64,000 nt of DNA from Branchipolynoe longqiensis. Taxonomy: Eukaryota > Annelida > Polychaeta > Phyllodocida > Polynoidae. The stretch lies in contig CM059194.1 in NCBI GenBank assembly GCA_030323885.1, forward strand, positions 1,365,889 through 1,429,888, written 5' to 3'. The notes below the pieces were generated by a model. The model searched no databases. It was not told where the DNA came from and saw only the letters and a list, made by a program, of their open reading frames with translations. The position numbers and the translations under genes were made by a program. This document shows, piece by piece, positions 52,151 to 62,647 of the stretch (position 1 is the first letter of the stretch; each line of letters begins with the position of its first letter).

Positions 52151-53738
52151 AGACTTTTGTGGTACACAACAAAAACACTTAGTCCGGGCACCGAAAGGCT
52201 AGAGAGGCAGGAAGGGAAAAAGATGGGATTTGAGGTCTTAAGAGGCGAGAGCAGCAGTGAAAAAGGAAAATGGCCCTACCCAAGCAAACGCTCCCTTGAT
52301 CAGGGGGAGAGGTAAGCCTGGGAGAGAAAAAAAGAAGGGATAGGTTTGAAGGAAAGAGAAATGAGAGTTGAGTCAAAAGAGCTCTGTGGTGACCAGTCAG
52401 TGAGCCGGAGACAAAGGGAGAGGTGGTCGTAGGAAGTGAAAAGCTGGCTGTCCTCCCTGTGCAATATTTGTTTAGGTCAAACCAGGAGAGAACAACAGCT
52501 GAAGGGAGATGTGGACGAAGTGGAGTCCAGACAGCAAGTGAGATTCACGTGTTAATCAGAATTGAGCATTCCACACAAACAGTGGGACCGTCCTCACATT
52601 GCCAGTGGGACGGTCCAATCATTTAATCTGATTGGTCGGGACCGATGTAGATATTTGCTAGAATTCTATATACTCAACAGAAGTAGGCAATTTCGAAAAA
52701 TTGTTATGCTCGCATTGTTGGCTGGCTTTGGTGATACATAGACAGATAATAATTTGAATAAAAACCTTTGAAAAGAAACCTGTCATTGGGATATTTGATT
52801 CAATCGTTTCTCCCTATTCTTACATCCTGCCTTTTTTTTGAGTATTTCTTTAGTTTTTTATTTTGTAATTTTTAGTGATGAATTTATTTACCCTGCTCAT
52901 AACGGATAAGTGTGTAAACACTTGTTTTCACGGCTGGGCAGCACTAATCCAATTTTGAATGAAATCTGGATTTTGTTTTAGTAATAATTTTGGTTATCTT
53001 GCTTTATGTTTATAGCTTGTAACTGTTTGTAGATTACAAACAGTCCAAACTCCGGCTTTTACTATACTTAGTGTTAGTCCACTTAAACATCGGTTTTTCT
53101 AGGTTACATTAAAAAAAAAAGTAGTTTCTTAAACACTGCTGTTTTCTGAATTTTGTGTTCCAGCTGGCAGTTTATTCAAAATATTGGCACTCACGTTAGC
53201 TACACTGCTATCATATGCACTGCATTTAGATTTTACCATTGCTAGTAATGAACCGTTGTTGCTTCTTGTGCACCTTGTTTGTGACCTGTTTTTTTCGGGT
53301 TGAAATTTATTGTATGCATAGAATCTTAAGTGATCCTGTTGCCTGTTTGTGAGGAATTTTACTTGTGCTATCTCACGCAGTTCTTGCATTGAGAAGAGTT
53401 TACTCTGTCTTAATTAGGCATATTTTTGGTATTTTATTTTAAAGCCTCTGCAGTTTTATGTAGTCGCACCTTACTCCCTCCCATGAAGATTATATCCAGT
53501 CAAAATATGGTGCCACCCTAGATTTGAAGACCTTGATGGCCATGTTTTCTGTCATGTAATACCAAATCTTGGATAGTAACCAGATTTTATGATTTATTTT
53601 CGGGATAATCCTCTCTATGCATCCATTATAACTTAGGTGTTCTGCAATACTTTAGTTGTCAGTTTAATATTTTCAACACAATAAATACTAATACCGTTAA
53701 AGTTTAATTTCTTAGTCATAGTTCAATTGACCTTTTCG
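52151..53738. other. intergenic stretch without recognised gene
   Basis: 52190-52480 is purine-rich on the + strand (reversed C/T-rich). The stretch 52855-52960 (TGATGAATTTATTTACCCTG, ATAACG, AGTAAG-like) resembles 62765-62850, so a repeat end is likely. No coding sequence recognised. Confidence 0.4.
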
Positions 53739-54055
53739 GGGTGGCCGAATGAGTTGATCGTCCGTCTCCTGTTTTGGGCGGTCAGGGGATCCGAACCCAT
53801 GGGTTTGTGTGTTTGAACCCTGGTCGAGTCAAATCAATGATTTAAAAATTGACACTTGTCACTTCCTAGCCAGGCGCTCAGAATTATTAGGCTGGGCAAG
53901 GACTGGCTGGCTCAGTGTCAGGATAATGTGATTGAGTACGGGATATCAGGTCATGGTGCTAGTGGCCTGGTCTAGTGGGGCAGCACTATAAAGTCACTGA
54001 GTGCACGGTCACAAGTCGGTCCTGATATGACCTTAGAAGTTGTTAGGACGTAAAA
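53738..54055 (+). mobile_element. SINE A copy with type-2 head
   Basis: GGGGTGGCCGAATGAGTTG, ACCCATGGGTTTGTG arm, GTTTGAACCCTGGTCGAGTC, body and tail GAAGTTGTTAGGACGTAAAA. Confidence 0.85.
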
Positions 54056-54409
54056 CAAACAAATTTGTCTTTTAAACAGGAGGCGTGCACATCGTCTTTC
54101 TTGATGTTGGCAGTAAGAGTGAGATAACGGCTTAGTGATGCCATAAAAAGAACCACCTCCATAATTGATGCCATCCTAAATCCACACACCATTCTCATCT
54201 TAATCTTGATTTCCTCCATGTGTTGTGCGACGAATTTAAACTCAAAGGCAATAGTGTGTTATAATGTTTTTAATCATTAATAACATTTTATATAACATTT
54301 GTATAAATATTTATAATAACACTATTTGTATGAATAGATATAAATTTGATATAACAATGTATGTATCACACAATTACACGAAGTGAACTTTGTAGCCCGA
54401 CACTATATC

Positions 54410-54711
54410 CAGGGATGAAAGTGGTCTCTGGGGGGAAAAAAGCGGAAATGCTGATATTCTCTCATAGGTTTAGCATTGTCAGGGAATCGCGGAAAATTCC
54501 CGGAAGTTGGGTTTCATATATATTGGTATATGCTGATAGTGCTGCGCCGTTTGAAGCCTGTATTAGTAGTATATGCTGATAGTGCTGCACTACATATTAG
54601 TATACGCCGATAGTGCTGCAGCATAAAACAGTAGAGTCTATATATGTTAATCATGCTGCGGGATTGAAAAATCCACGAAATCCACGAAATGGCGGAGATC
54701 TTTCATCCCTG
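54410..54711. mobile_element. hAT-like element, copy 2 (302 bp)
   Basis: Perfect 12-bp ends CAGGGATGAAAG / CTTTCATCCCTG with TATATC on both sides. The interior holds the same ~45-bp tandem units (TATGCTGATAGTGCTGC) as 857-1332, in the opposite orientation. Confidence 0.82.
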
Positions 54712-54744
54712 TATATCTTATAGTACATAGAAGTTCAAACGGGG

Positions 54745-55345
54745 GCACTGCACACGGTGGCCGAATCGCTAGAGCGCAAGCTTCCATGCGGAACATCGGG
54801 GGTTCGAGTCCCAACCGAGTCAAATCATTGACTTACAAAATTGATACTCAGCTCATTGACTCAGTGTAAAATGCGGTCATCGTGCTGGTGGCCTGGGCCG
54901 CGTTCAGGGTCCGTCTCGGAGGCGTCTCGGCGATGCTTTTTGGCTTAAATCCGTTCAGGGTGCGTCTCGGCAACGCCTCCCTTTTCAGACTGGAGATGAA
55001 AAGCGCCTTGAAAATGGCCGCCACATTCAATGCTTTCAGCCAATGACAGCACATCTTTACCATTGCAAATAGACGCCGCCTATGGGGGCGGCCATTTTCG
55101 AGGCGACCAACTGCTGTTGTCGTTCAGACTAGCCTGACGTCACGGGCGCCTCCGAGACGGACCCTGAACGCAGCCCTGGTCTCCCACTCCCAGTGGGGCA
55201 GCACTATAAAGTCCCCCCACTTGGGAGACCATGTTACTGGGACCATGAAGCGGTGTCCGATATTATCCTGACACTGAGCTAACCAGTCCTTTTCCTATCC
55301 TATTAATGGCAAGCGCCAGACTAGGGGGCGACAAGGATCAATTGT
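54745..55345. mobile_element. SINE A pair with a MITE inserted
   Basis: A + copy with type-1 head (54745-54896 and 55190-55216) is interrupted by the 54897-55184 element and followed by part of a - copy (55217-55345). Confidence 0.75.
54897..55184. mobile_element. MITE with ~28-bp TIR and CCTGG target duplication (288 bp)
   Basis: Starts GCCGCGTTCAGGGTCCGTCT and ends AGACGGACCCTGAACGCAGC. CCTGG lies at 54892-54896 and 55185-55189, exactly restoring the SINE A body. A one-ended fragment of the same family is at 57286-57358. Confidence 0.9.
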
Positions 55346-55348
55346 ATA

Positions 55349-55380
55349 CGCACGCACGCACGCACGCACGCACACACACA
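55349..55380. repeat. (ACGC)n(AC)n microsatellite
   Basis: Six ACGC units followed by ACACACACA. Confidence 0.95.
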
Positions 55381-55894
55381 TTGTTGCACCAGATGAAATT
55401 AGGTTTAATCCACAAGTTGACATTCTGACCGAAACCATGAAGTCATTTCCGTGACAATGTAAAATTGTGAGAAAGTAATATAAATTAAAACGGGTATTCA
55501 GTGGAGCCAAGCCTCCCGATTTTGTGGGAGATCTCCTTAAATTATGGCAAAATAACTCCAATAACTGCCTTTAATTTGTAATCTCCCGCAAAAGAATCAA
55601 TTTAGCTTGTTTTTGTAAATATTTTAATGCATATTTTTCGACAAAACACCATTTTGTATCACTTTTCCTCAAAATGTTCCGGGGGGGGGGGGGTGGCCCC
55701 CCCACTCTTGGAGAGAGCAACTATCCCCCCCCCCCTCCCTTTCCCTTTCGGCCACACTATTTCTGCCTATTTACAATTTGTGTATTAGGGAGATCTCTCT
55801 ACTTACTCTTACCTACTTGGCACCTCCGGGTACTCCAAGTTCCACTTGTCCCCAGTCATGAAGGGCTGAAGCTGCGACTAAGCACATCAAGCCA

Positions 55895-56310
55895 TAGATA
55901 AAAGATTCACCCCGTACTTCGAGTACAGGGGTGAACGACAACGTAATCTAAATACGGGCGAAAATAGCGTTAGTATGGAACAAGAAGTAGAATGCCTGGC
56001 ACCAGTGTCAAATGGTTACTTATATCAGCACAGAGTTGATGAAATGGGAGAGAATGCAAAAAGACAATATGGCGGCCAGAGAACACCGTCGATTTCACTT
56101 TTAAATCTTATTAAAGTATATTTTATTATATTTTCCAACTCAAAAGTAGCGGGTAAATATGAAGACATATACAAAGAATAAACGTTGCTTCTTAGATTGT
56201 GAAATTAGGCTCTCATAAAGACTCATTTCATTGGCCCGATTTTTCGACCGTTTTTATATAAGGCTGGTCTTCACCCCTGTACTACAAGTACCGGGTGAAT
56301 CTTTTATCTA
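55895..56310. mobile_element. Mutator-like MITE with 9-bp target duplication (416 bp)
   Basis: Starts TAGATAAAAGATTCACCC and ends GGGTGAATCTTTTATCTA, with inverted similarity continuing through GTACTT--AGTACAGGGGTG. ATCAAGCCA is at 55886-55894 and 56311-56319. A 9-bp duplication and longer TIRs are characteristic of MULEs. A remnant of the same family lies at about 59830-59890. Confidence 0.88.
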
Positions 56311-56319
56311 ATCAAGCCA

Positions 56320-57285
56320 CAGCTTCAGCTTACATGCGCAACTTGGGGTTAGCGACCTTCGCACCCCTATCCTTCACTACAGACCCTATTCTTTGAATTC
56401 ACTTAGTACCAATAACCGCATTCCTGCTGATGGCCAAACATGATCGCGTTCTTGCCCTGCATTTGTCTCTAATGTAGATTGCCGTGGAATTATTCTAGCA
56501 AATATTTTACATTACATAAAATAGTAGTTTGTGTATGTGTGTGTATTCACCAACTCCACCGTGTAAGCTGTAGCTGTGACCCAGCATGCTGGGTCACCGC
56601 CTCTAACTTAGATTAATGAAATGGAAATATAGCTAAACTAGGCCATCATAAAATACTTTAAATCCTATTTTGCTGTAGTTTTATCAGTTATTAAATTTGT
56701 TTTTTAAATTGTCCACCCGAGCGTGGAGAAGTGTATTCGATTATTCGACCCGAGTCTGTAGGATGTGTGCATGCGCCAAAAAGTGGTTCGGGTGACCAGG
56801 GTTGATTAATCGATTACGCCCATATATTGTGGAAGCACTAGATACATAATATACTAACATAGAATTCAAAATGAATAATCTAAAGGAAGAAAATATTGAT
56901 TCTAACCATAGACATCGATCACATGTGAACATTTCAGACATATCCACACAACCGGTCTGATACTAATGATAGCTGACAAAGACCATCAGGCAAGAATGTA
57001 CAATACATACAATGCAGTCACACTAGCCTCGCGACCACCAACAGCCACAAAACCGTTACCAATATCAAAACTAGCTTGCAATAAACTATATCATACGGTA
57101 TATCCTTAAAATGGAAGACACGTGCGTATATATATACAAACGTGGCCTCCGGCAAAATTCGCAGATATCAGGCCGAGACCCTGGCGCCACCTAGCAAGTT
57201 CAGGTAGAACCCCCCCCCCCCCTCCCCAATAGGATTAGCGCTGTCAGTGTCAGCGAATCGCGGGGAAATGCTGGAAATCAGGGCC
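56320..57285. other. intergenic stretch without recognised gene
   Basis: AT-rich. A poly-C run is at 57211-57226. A short piece at 57234-57283 resembles the hAT-like element interior (GTCAG-GAATCGCGG). Nothing coding seen. Confidence 0.45.
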
Positions 57286-57358
57286 GCGTTCAGGGTCCGT
57301 CTCGGAGGCGCCGCGGAGACGTCTCGGCGATGCTTTTTGGCTTATTTGCGTTCAGGGT

Positions 57359-58790
57359 GGAGTCCTAGATGGCTCTAAGCTCTAATCCATTTATGTGATC
57401 TGAGATTTCATCTTCCATCCAATGACCACCTGTTGCCTGCTGGTCTCTATGAGTGCCCCAGCCTTCTAATGAAGCGTCTGTTGTAACTGTAGTGTTGGGC
57501 TCTCCCATTCTAATGGGGTTTGGCGAATTGTTACTGTTTGAAAGCCACCATATAATATCATTTTGGCCTTCTGGTGAAATCCTCATGGGCCGCTCAGTCT
57601 CCTTTTGTGCATGCCAATGCCAAGTTCTTAACTATTTCTAGCAATTTAATATGAGCCTTTCCATAAAGAATCGCTGGTGCATATGCTATCATAATTCCTT
57701 TTCAATACTGCGACTTGTTGTATCTTTGGTGTATTCAATTTTAATAATTGATTTGTTGTTGTAAATTTATCAACTCTTTGTTCTGTTAATGAAATGGTAA
57801 TTTCTGTGGTGTCAATAAAGAACCCCATAAACTTGACCTTGTTTGTTGGTGTTAGTACTGATTTAGTTTCATGTATGTAGAAACCTAATTTTGTAAACGA
57901 TTCACAACCGAACATCAAATTGCTATTTGTACATCTGTTGCGGTTCAATTGTTTTTGTGTGTGCTTTTTTTATTATTTTTATTTTCTTTGTTTTCTCTCT
58001 TGCCTCATATCACCCATTTCATCTTCCATAAAATTCACAAATCACATCATTTGATATGTAAATAGTTCTAAGCACCATCTGGGCTAAATTGTAGGGCATC
58101 ACGACTCAGGTTGCATAAGTGACCTTGATGCTCTACAATTCCATGTATTAGCTTTCTTTTGCCCTCAATACAAATTTTGTTTTAAAGTGTCTACTGCTGT
58201 CTGGCATTGCTGTTGTGTTTGTGCAACAATAAATGAATCATCAATATATGGAAACATAATATGTCCTTCCCTAGCCATCTGGGAACAAATTGGTTTAAAT
58301 ATCTTTGTGAAAATGTGTGGACAGCAAGCCAGTCCATTCGGCATACACGTGCACTCATCTACACTGGCTAGTCAGGTGCCTTGCATTACTAAGTCTCTTG
58401 CTGTGTCTAAGGAGAACATTTAAAAATGTTTGTATTCTACAAATTTGTTGAATAATGTTAGATCTAAAATTAGTCTTATATCTCCACTTGGTTTGGGTCA
58501 CAAGAAAATATTGGATATGAATTCCCCAGCCACATGTAGTGCTGGTTCTATAATTCCTTTCTCACAAAATTTAAGGACTTGATTGTCTCATGCTTCGCGT
58601 TCTGAACTGTGAAATCGGTAAGGGTAAGTTGTGTTATTTTGAATAGATTCCTCTATCAATGGGATTCTTACCCCTTCAGCTAAACTCAGGATAGTTAAAT
58701 TATCAGTAATGCTATTCCATTCCGGTAGGCAGTTATTAAGGTTACCAGCTTGAAATATGCTTACTGGTGTTTGCGTTGCCACTTCTATTT
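57359..58790 (-). pseudogene. DIRS-like reverse transcriptase / RNase H, decayed
   Basis: On the - strand, from high to low coordinates: FQAGNLNNCLPEWNSIT (58588-58782), a palm region with MPNGLACCPHIF and the catalytic YIDDSF (around 58225-58345), a thumb region with LGFYIHETKSVLTPTNKVKF and MGFFID (57646-57948), and RNase H with TVTTDASLEGWGTH and HINGLELRAI (57365-57586). TDASLEGWG and HIN-LEL are characteristic of tyrosine-recombinase (DIRS) retroelements. Several frame changes and stops make it non-functional. The recombinase and methylase modules that would follow are cut off at 57358 by a MITE fragment. Confidence 0.82.
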
Positions 58791-59690
58791 GTTCCCTGGG
58801 CAGGGGAACGGCTTCTGGGCGTTGAACTCCCTCTTGAAGGGCATGTTCCCATCGTTCCAGCCGAACGACTGCCTCTGGCCCCTTCCCCGGCCTGGAAGCT
58901 GAAGTTCATTCCGAACCGGCCTCCTCGTTGACCGGTTCGTCTGCTTCGAAAATCCTGCCTGATCTTGAAGTGGTTAGGATTGCCCACCGAACATATTCGT
59001 GTTGTCCAGTGGTTTCTCCTTAATGGGATTGAAGGCAAGGAATAAGGCATATTCCTTCCGGTCATTATCTGTGATCTTCTGAGATCTGGCTACCTCCTTA
59101 CCTACGTACGTGCAGACAGCCTTGAAAATGTTTTCAAAACGTCTGTATGAGAGGAAGTTCCTTGTCGCCGTTAGAAAAGCAATCCCCCATTCATATCGTC
59201 GCACAGCGACGAGAACTTGTTCTCGGCCATCATCCTATTGGCAATAGGCGCGATGGCTGTGAGGGCCAAGACTACCCCTTTGTGTACTGTATGCAAACTT
59301 TTTGTGTTCCACGCTGAGCTTAACTTCGGGGTCCATTTCTTTAATGGCGGATTCCGGGATCCCTTTGATCCCCGTGAATTTCTTGGCCATTTTAATTATG
59401 ACTTCGGCCGGCTTTAAGGTGTTGAAGTGCCCTTGTATCGTGTCATTATGTGGACTTTCTTTCTCCTTTGGACGTTGCACTTTTTGGTCTCCTTTCCACA
59501 GGATTTCGGGTATTTCCCCACGTGCTTACTGTCCGAGTCAGAGCTCTTTGAAGACAAGTCTGATGAAGAGTCATAGGAAGAGGATTTGTGTTTCCTCCTT
59601 TTCTTTGTCTTTTTCCTGCTCACAAACGTCCTCCTGCTGTGAGCTGATTATGCTAATTGCTTGAGCCGTATGTGCTTCCTTCTCCTTGGG
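58742..59690 (-). pseudogene. DIRS-like gag region, decayed
   Basis: Directly upstream (on the - strand) of the RT. Pieces: a basic Ser/Lys/Asp-rich start (KKTKKRRKHKSSSYDSSS), then IKEMDPEVKLSVEHKKFAYS, then WGIAFLTATRNFLSYR, and a closing part NHFKIRQDF with Gly/Arg/Ser-rich tail (58742-59065). The order and composition match the gag-like ORF1 of DIRS elements. Frames shift at about 59420, 59220 and 58980. Confidence 0.6.
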
Positions 59691-60079
59691 TTACGAGTAG
59701 CCAGAGGCGAAGTACCGAGGTAAAATATATATATAGGCAGTTTGTGTATGTAAATTTGTGAACAAAAAAAACCTTTGGAAATCCACGAAATCGCAGAGAT
59801 CTTTCATCCGTGTAAAATCGCCCCCCCCCCCAAGAGTAGGGGTGAATGACGATTCGGTTTAAACCCAGCAAAAACTGCTTTGGTATGAATCAACTATAAA
59901 TTATAATAATTGATAAACAGGCTGGGTAGACACTGGTTCCAATGTGCATTAATCGAGACGATTTCGTAAATTGTGCACTTCAAACTTAGCGCGTTGTGAT
60001 AGGTAAGTATGTAAACAATATATTTAGTTTATTAGATTGGGAAATCATGTAGTTATTTCCATAACCCAACCATCCCACA

Positions 60080-60535
60080 TTCCATCTATATACAAGCTTC
60101 ATACAAATATCTTGGAAACAAAATTCAAGAACTTTTCAAGGACAGTTGACACTTTTTCAAGGACTTTTTGCCGTACACAATTTACATTCTACTTAAGAAA
60201 AAGAGTTCGCTTCTCACCAGTTGAAAATAGTTTAGGTCTCCACTAAGTGTTTGTTACAGATCTTTCAGTTTGCTCAGTTTCAAATTAAGCTCCTTCTCTA
60301 TTTTTGCTACTTCATCTGCTTTTCCTTTTGCTGTAGATCAAAGTGCATTTACTTGGACAAGATACAGTTGAGCCATTTTCTTCTCAGTTTCAGCCTTTGG
60401 AAGGAACCCGTCAGCTGATTATTTTACCTCAAACAAGAATTCAAGGATATTTGCAAATATTCAAGGAATTTTAAAAACAAATTCAAGGACTTTTCAAGGA
60501 CAAAAGCTGATATTCCAAAATTCAAGGACTGGTTC
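60080..60535. mobile_element. short element with TCAAGGACTTTT motifs
   Basis: TTCAAGGACTTTT-type phrases at 60125-60170 and 60440-60530 border about 270 bp of unrelated sequence. The phrase resembles, in reverse, the CTTGAAAAG motifs of the 11270/29425 elements. Ends not resolved. Confidence 0.4.
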
Positions 60536-60834
60536 AGTGTAAAATTGTAACAATAGTTACTCCCACTGCCCTGTCTCTGAAGAAATAAAAAGCAGATTGG
60601 ACCACAAATAATTGATGAGATAAGTAACATTACATTAAAAACAAAAATAAATAAATGGGAGCCGTTGCCACAACAATTAAAAGACAGATTCGCAGATGAG
60701 ATGTCAGCAAATAAATACATGCGAGCCCCCCCCCCCCCCATTGTCAGTGACCTCGTGTGTAAATAGACATATTGCACGCTGTTGGCACCTACATTCAAGT
60801 CATCGACTGGTGTCTAATGCGCAGTAAGGCGGTG

Positions 60835-61250
60835 GTGGTTATAGTGGTGGTAACATTGACTAGTGATGGTAACATTTAGTAACAGTGGTAGTTAGATTGG
60901 TTACAGTGGTGGTAACATTGGTTATAGGGGTGGTAACATTGACTAGTGGTGGTAACATTAGTAACAGTGGTAGTTAGATTGGTTACAGTGGTGGTAACAT
61001 TGGTTACAGTGGTGGTAACATTAGTAACAGTGGTAGTTAGATTGCTTATAGGGGTGGTAACATTGGTTAGAGTGGTGGTAGCTAACTGGTACAGTGGCGA
61101 TAACAATGGTGAAGTGGTTTCGGTTGTGCAGTGGCGGTTACAGTGGTGCAGAGGTGATAGCAGTGTAGTGGTGGTAGGAGTAGGTGAGTGGTGGTAGGAG
61201 TGGGTGAGTGGTGGTAGGAGTGGGAAGTGGTGGGAGTGGTGAGTGGTGGT
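60835..61250. repeat. GT-rich tandem repeat (GGTGGTAACATT family)
   Basis: GGTGGTAACATTGGTTACAG and GTAACAGTGGTAGTTAGATT phrases alternate with ~18-bp and higher-order periodicity; the end changes to GGTGGTAGGAGTGGGTGAG. Confidence 0.88.
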
Positions 61251-61371
61251 GCGGGCCTCAGTAGGGCCAGTCACAGCGGTAGGGGTAGGACTGTGGAGCC
61301 TTCATACAACGGTTGATCTTCTCGCATCCTCTCGGAGCCCAGTTCTGCGCGATAAACAAAGAAACATAGTG

Positions 61372-61685
61372 GTTGGTTGTTGGAATTTTACGTCCTGGCA
61401 ACATCTACGGTTATATCAGGGCGGGTACCGACTTGTGACAGTGTGCACTCATGGCGACTTTATAGTGCTGCCCCACTGTGAGACCTAGCCACATGCCACC
61501 ATGACCTGGTATCCCACTCAGTCACATTATCCTGACAATGAGCCAACCAGTCCTTGCCCTATCTTAATAATGCCGAGCACCAGGCTAGATAACGACAAAT
61601 ATAATTTTACAAGTCATTGGTTTGATTCGACCGGGAATCGAAACCTGGGAAGCCTGCACTCTACCGATTAGGCGACCGCGACCGG
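61372..61685 (-). mobile_element. SINE A inverted copy with type-1 head
   Basis: TTACGTCCTGGCAACATCTA (tail), the body, and a reversed head ending CCGATTAGGCGACCGCG. Confidence 0.85.
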
Positions 61686-61889
61686 TGAGGTAAGTGAGGA
61701 CAGTGAGGTATAAAAGTGGTATCTGGCACACAAAAAAACGGAATCTGTAGTGAGGAATCTGTAAATAATCGAGAACACTAAAAACAGAATGTTGCTCCAA
61801 TAATAGTATCCTTATTCTAGTAATTATTGTCTTGCATTATCCAATATTATGAACTTTACATGAAAATATCAATATTTTCCCATAATGAG

Positions 61890-62272
61890 TACTGTCAAGG
61901 GAATGGCGGAAAACTGCTGGAAGTCAGGTTTCATACAGTACTCTCCTAGCACTATCCTAGCACTATCGTACCTCTATTACACTGAGCAGTCATTACAGAC
62001 TATCCTTGGAGAGCTTTCCACTGTCCTTGTTGTGGCTGTATTTTCGGCCACGTCACAAATTCCCACTCTCTGCAATCACTCGTTGTTTTTCTGTTTGTTT
62101 GGGGTTTATGTTCTAGCAACATCTAATGCCATAGAACAACAGGATTCGAACTGACCACTTACTGTCATATATATCTTTTGAGTTTTGTGATAGTTAATCG
62201 GGGATTATATATACAAAAAAACACCCGCAGAAATCCGCTAAATCGCGGAGATCTTTCATCTATGAATACATG
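61890..62272. mobile_element. hAT-like element remnant
   Basis: GGGAATGGCGGAAAACTGCTGG at left resembles the internal part of 54410-54711, and ATCGCGGAGATCTTTCATC at 62243-62261 matches its right end. The left terminus is missing. Confidence 0.45.
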
Positions 62273-62291
62273 TGAACGCTGGATGTCAAAT

Positions 62292-62647
62292 TTAAAGTTG
62301 CACAGTCCGATGGTTTTGAGTTTCTGTCATTTTTTCTGATATAAATACTTTAAATTGATTGTCATAATCTACCTTACTCCAGTTTGAATTAATTTTGATT
62401 TTAAATGGCTAAGTTTTGAGATATTTGAAGTGCAAACATGTCAAATTAGTTTTGGCAAGCACGCCAAAACTCTGACACCCCAGGCTTTAGCACTAACAGG
62501 TTCTATTAAATTGCCTCAGTATTCCCTTCAATGCGGCAACAACTGTTTAATAAGTGCATCAGTATCTAAGTTAGATATTTAGAATCAGATCTAGATAATT
62601 GTTTCGGTTTTGAAAATGTGATGCTTCATCGGACTGTGCAGCTTTAA
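62292..62647. mobile_element. TTAA-flanked MITE, copy 3 (356 bp)
   Basis: TTAAAGTTGCACAGTCCGAT and, at the right, ATCGGACTGTGCAGCTTTAA. Core TTTTGGCAAGCACGCCAAAA. Orientation is opposite to the copies at 18760 and 20612. Confidence 0.85.
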
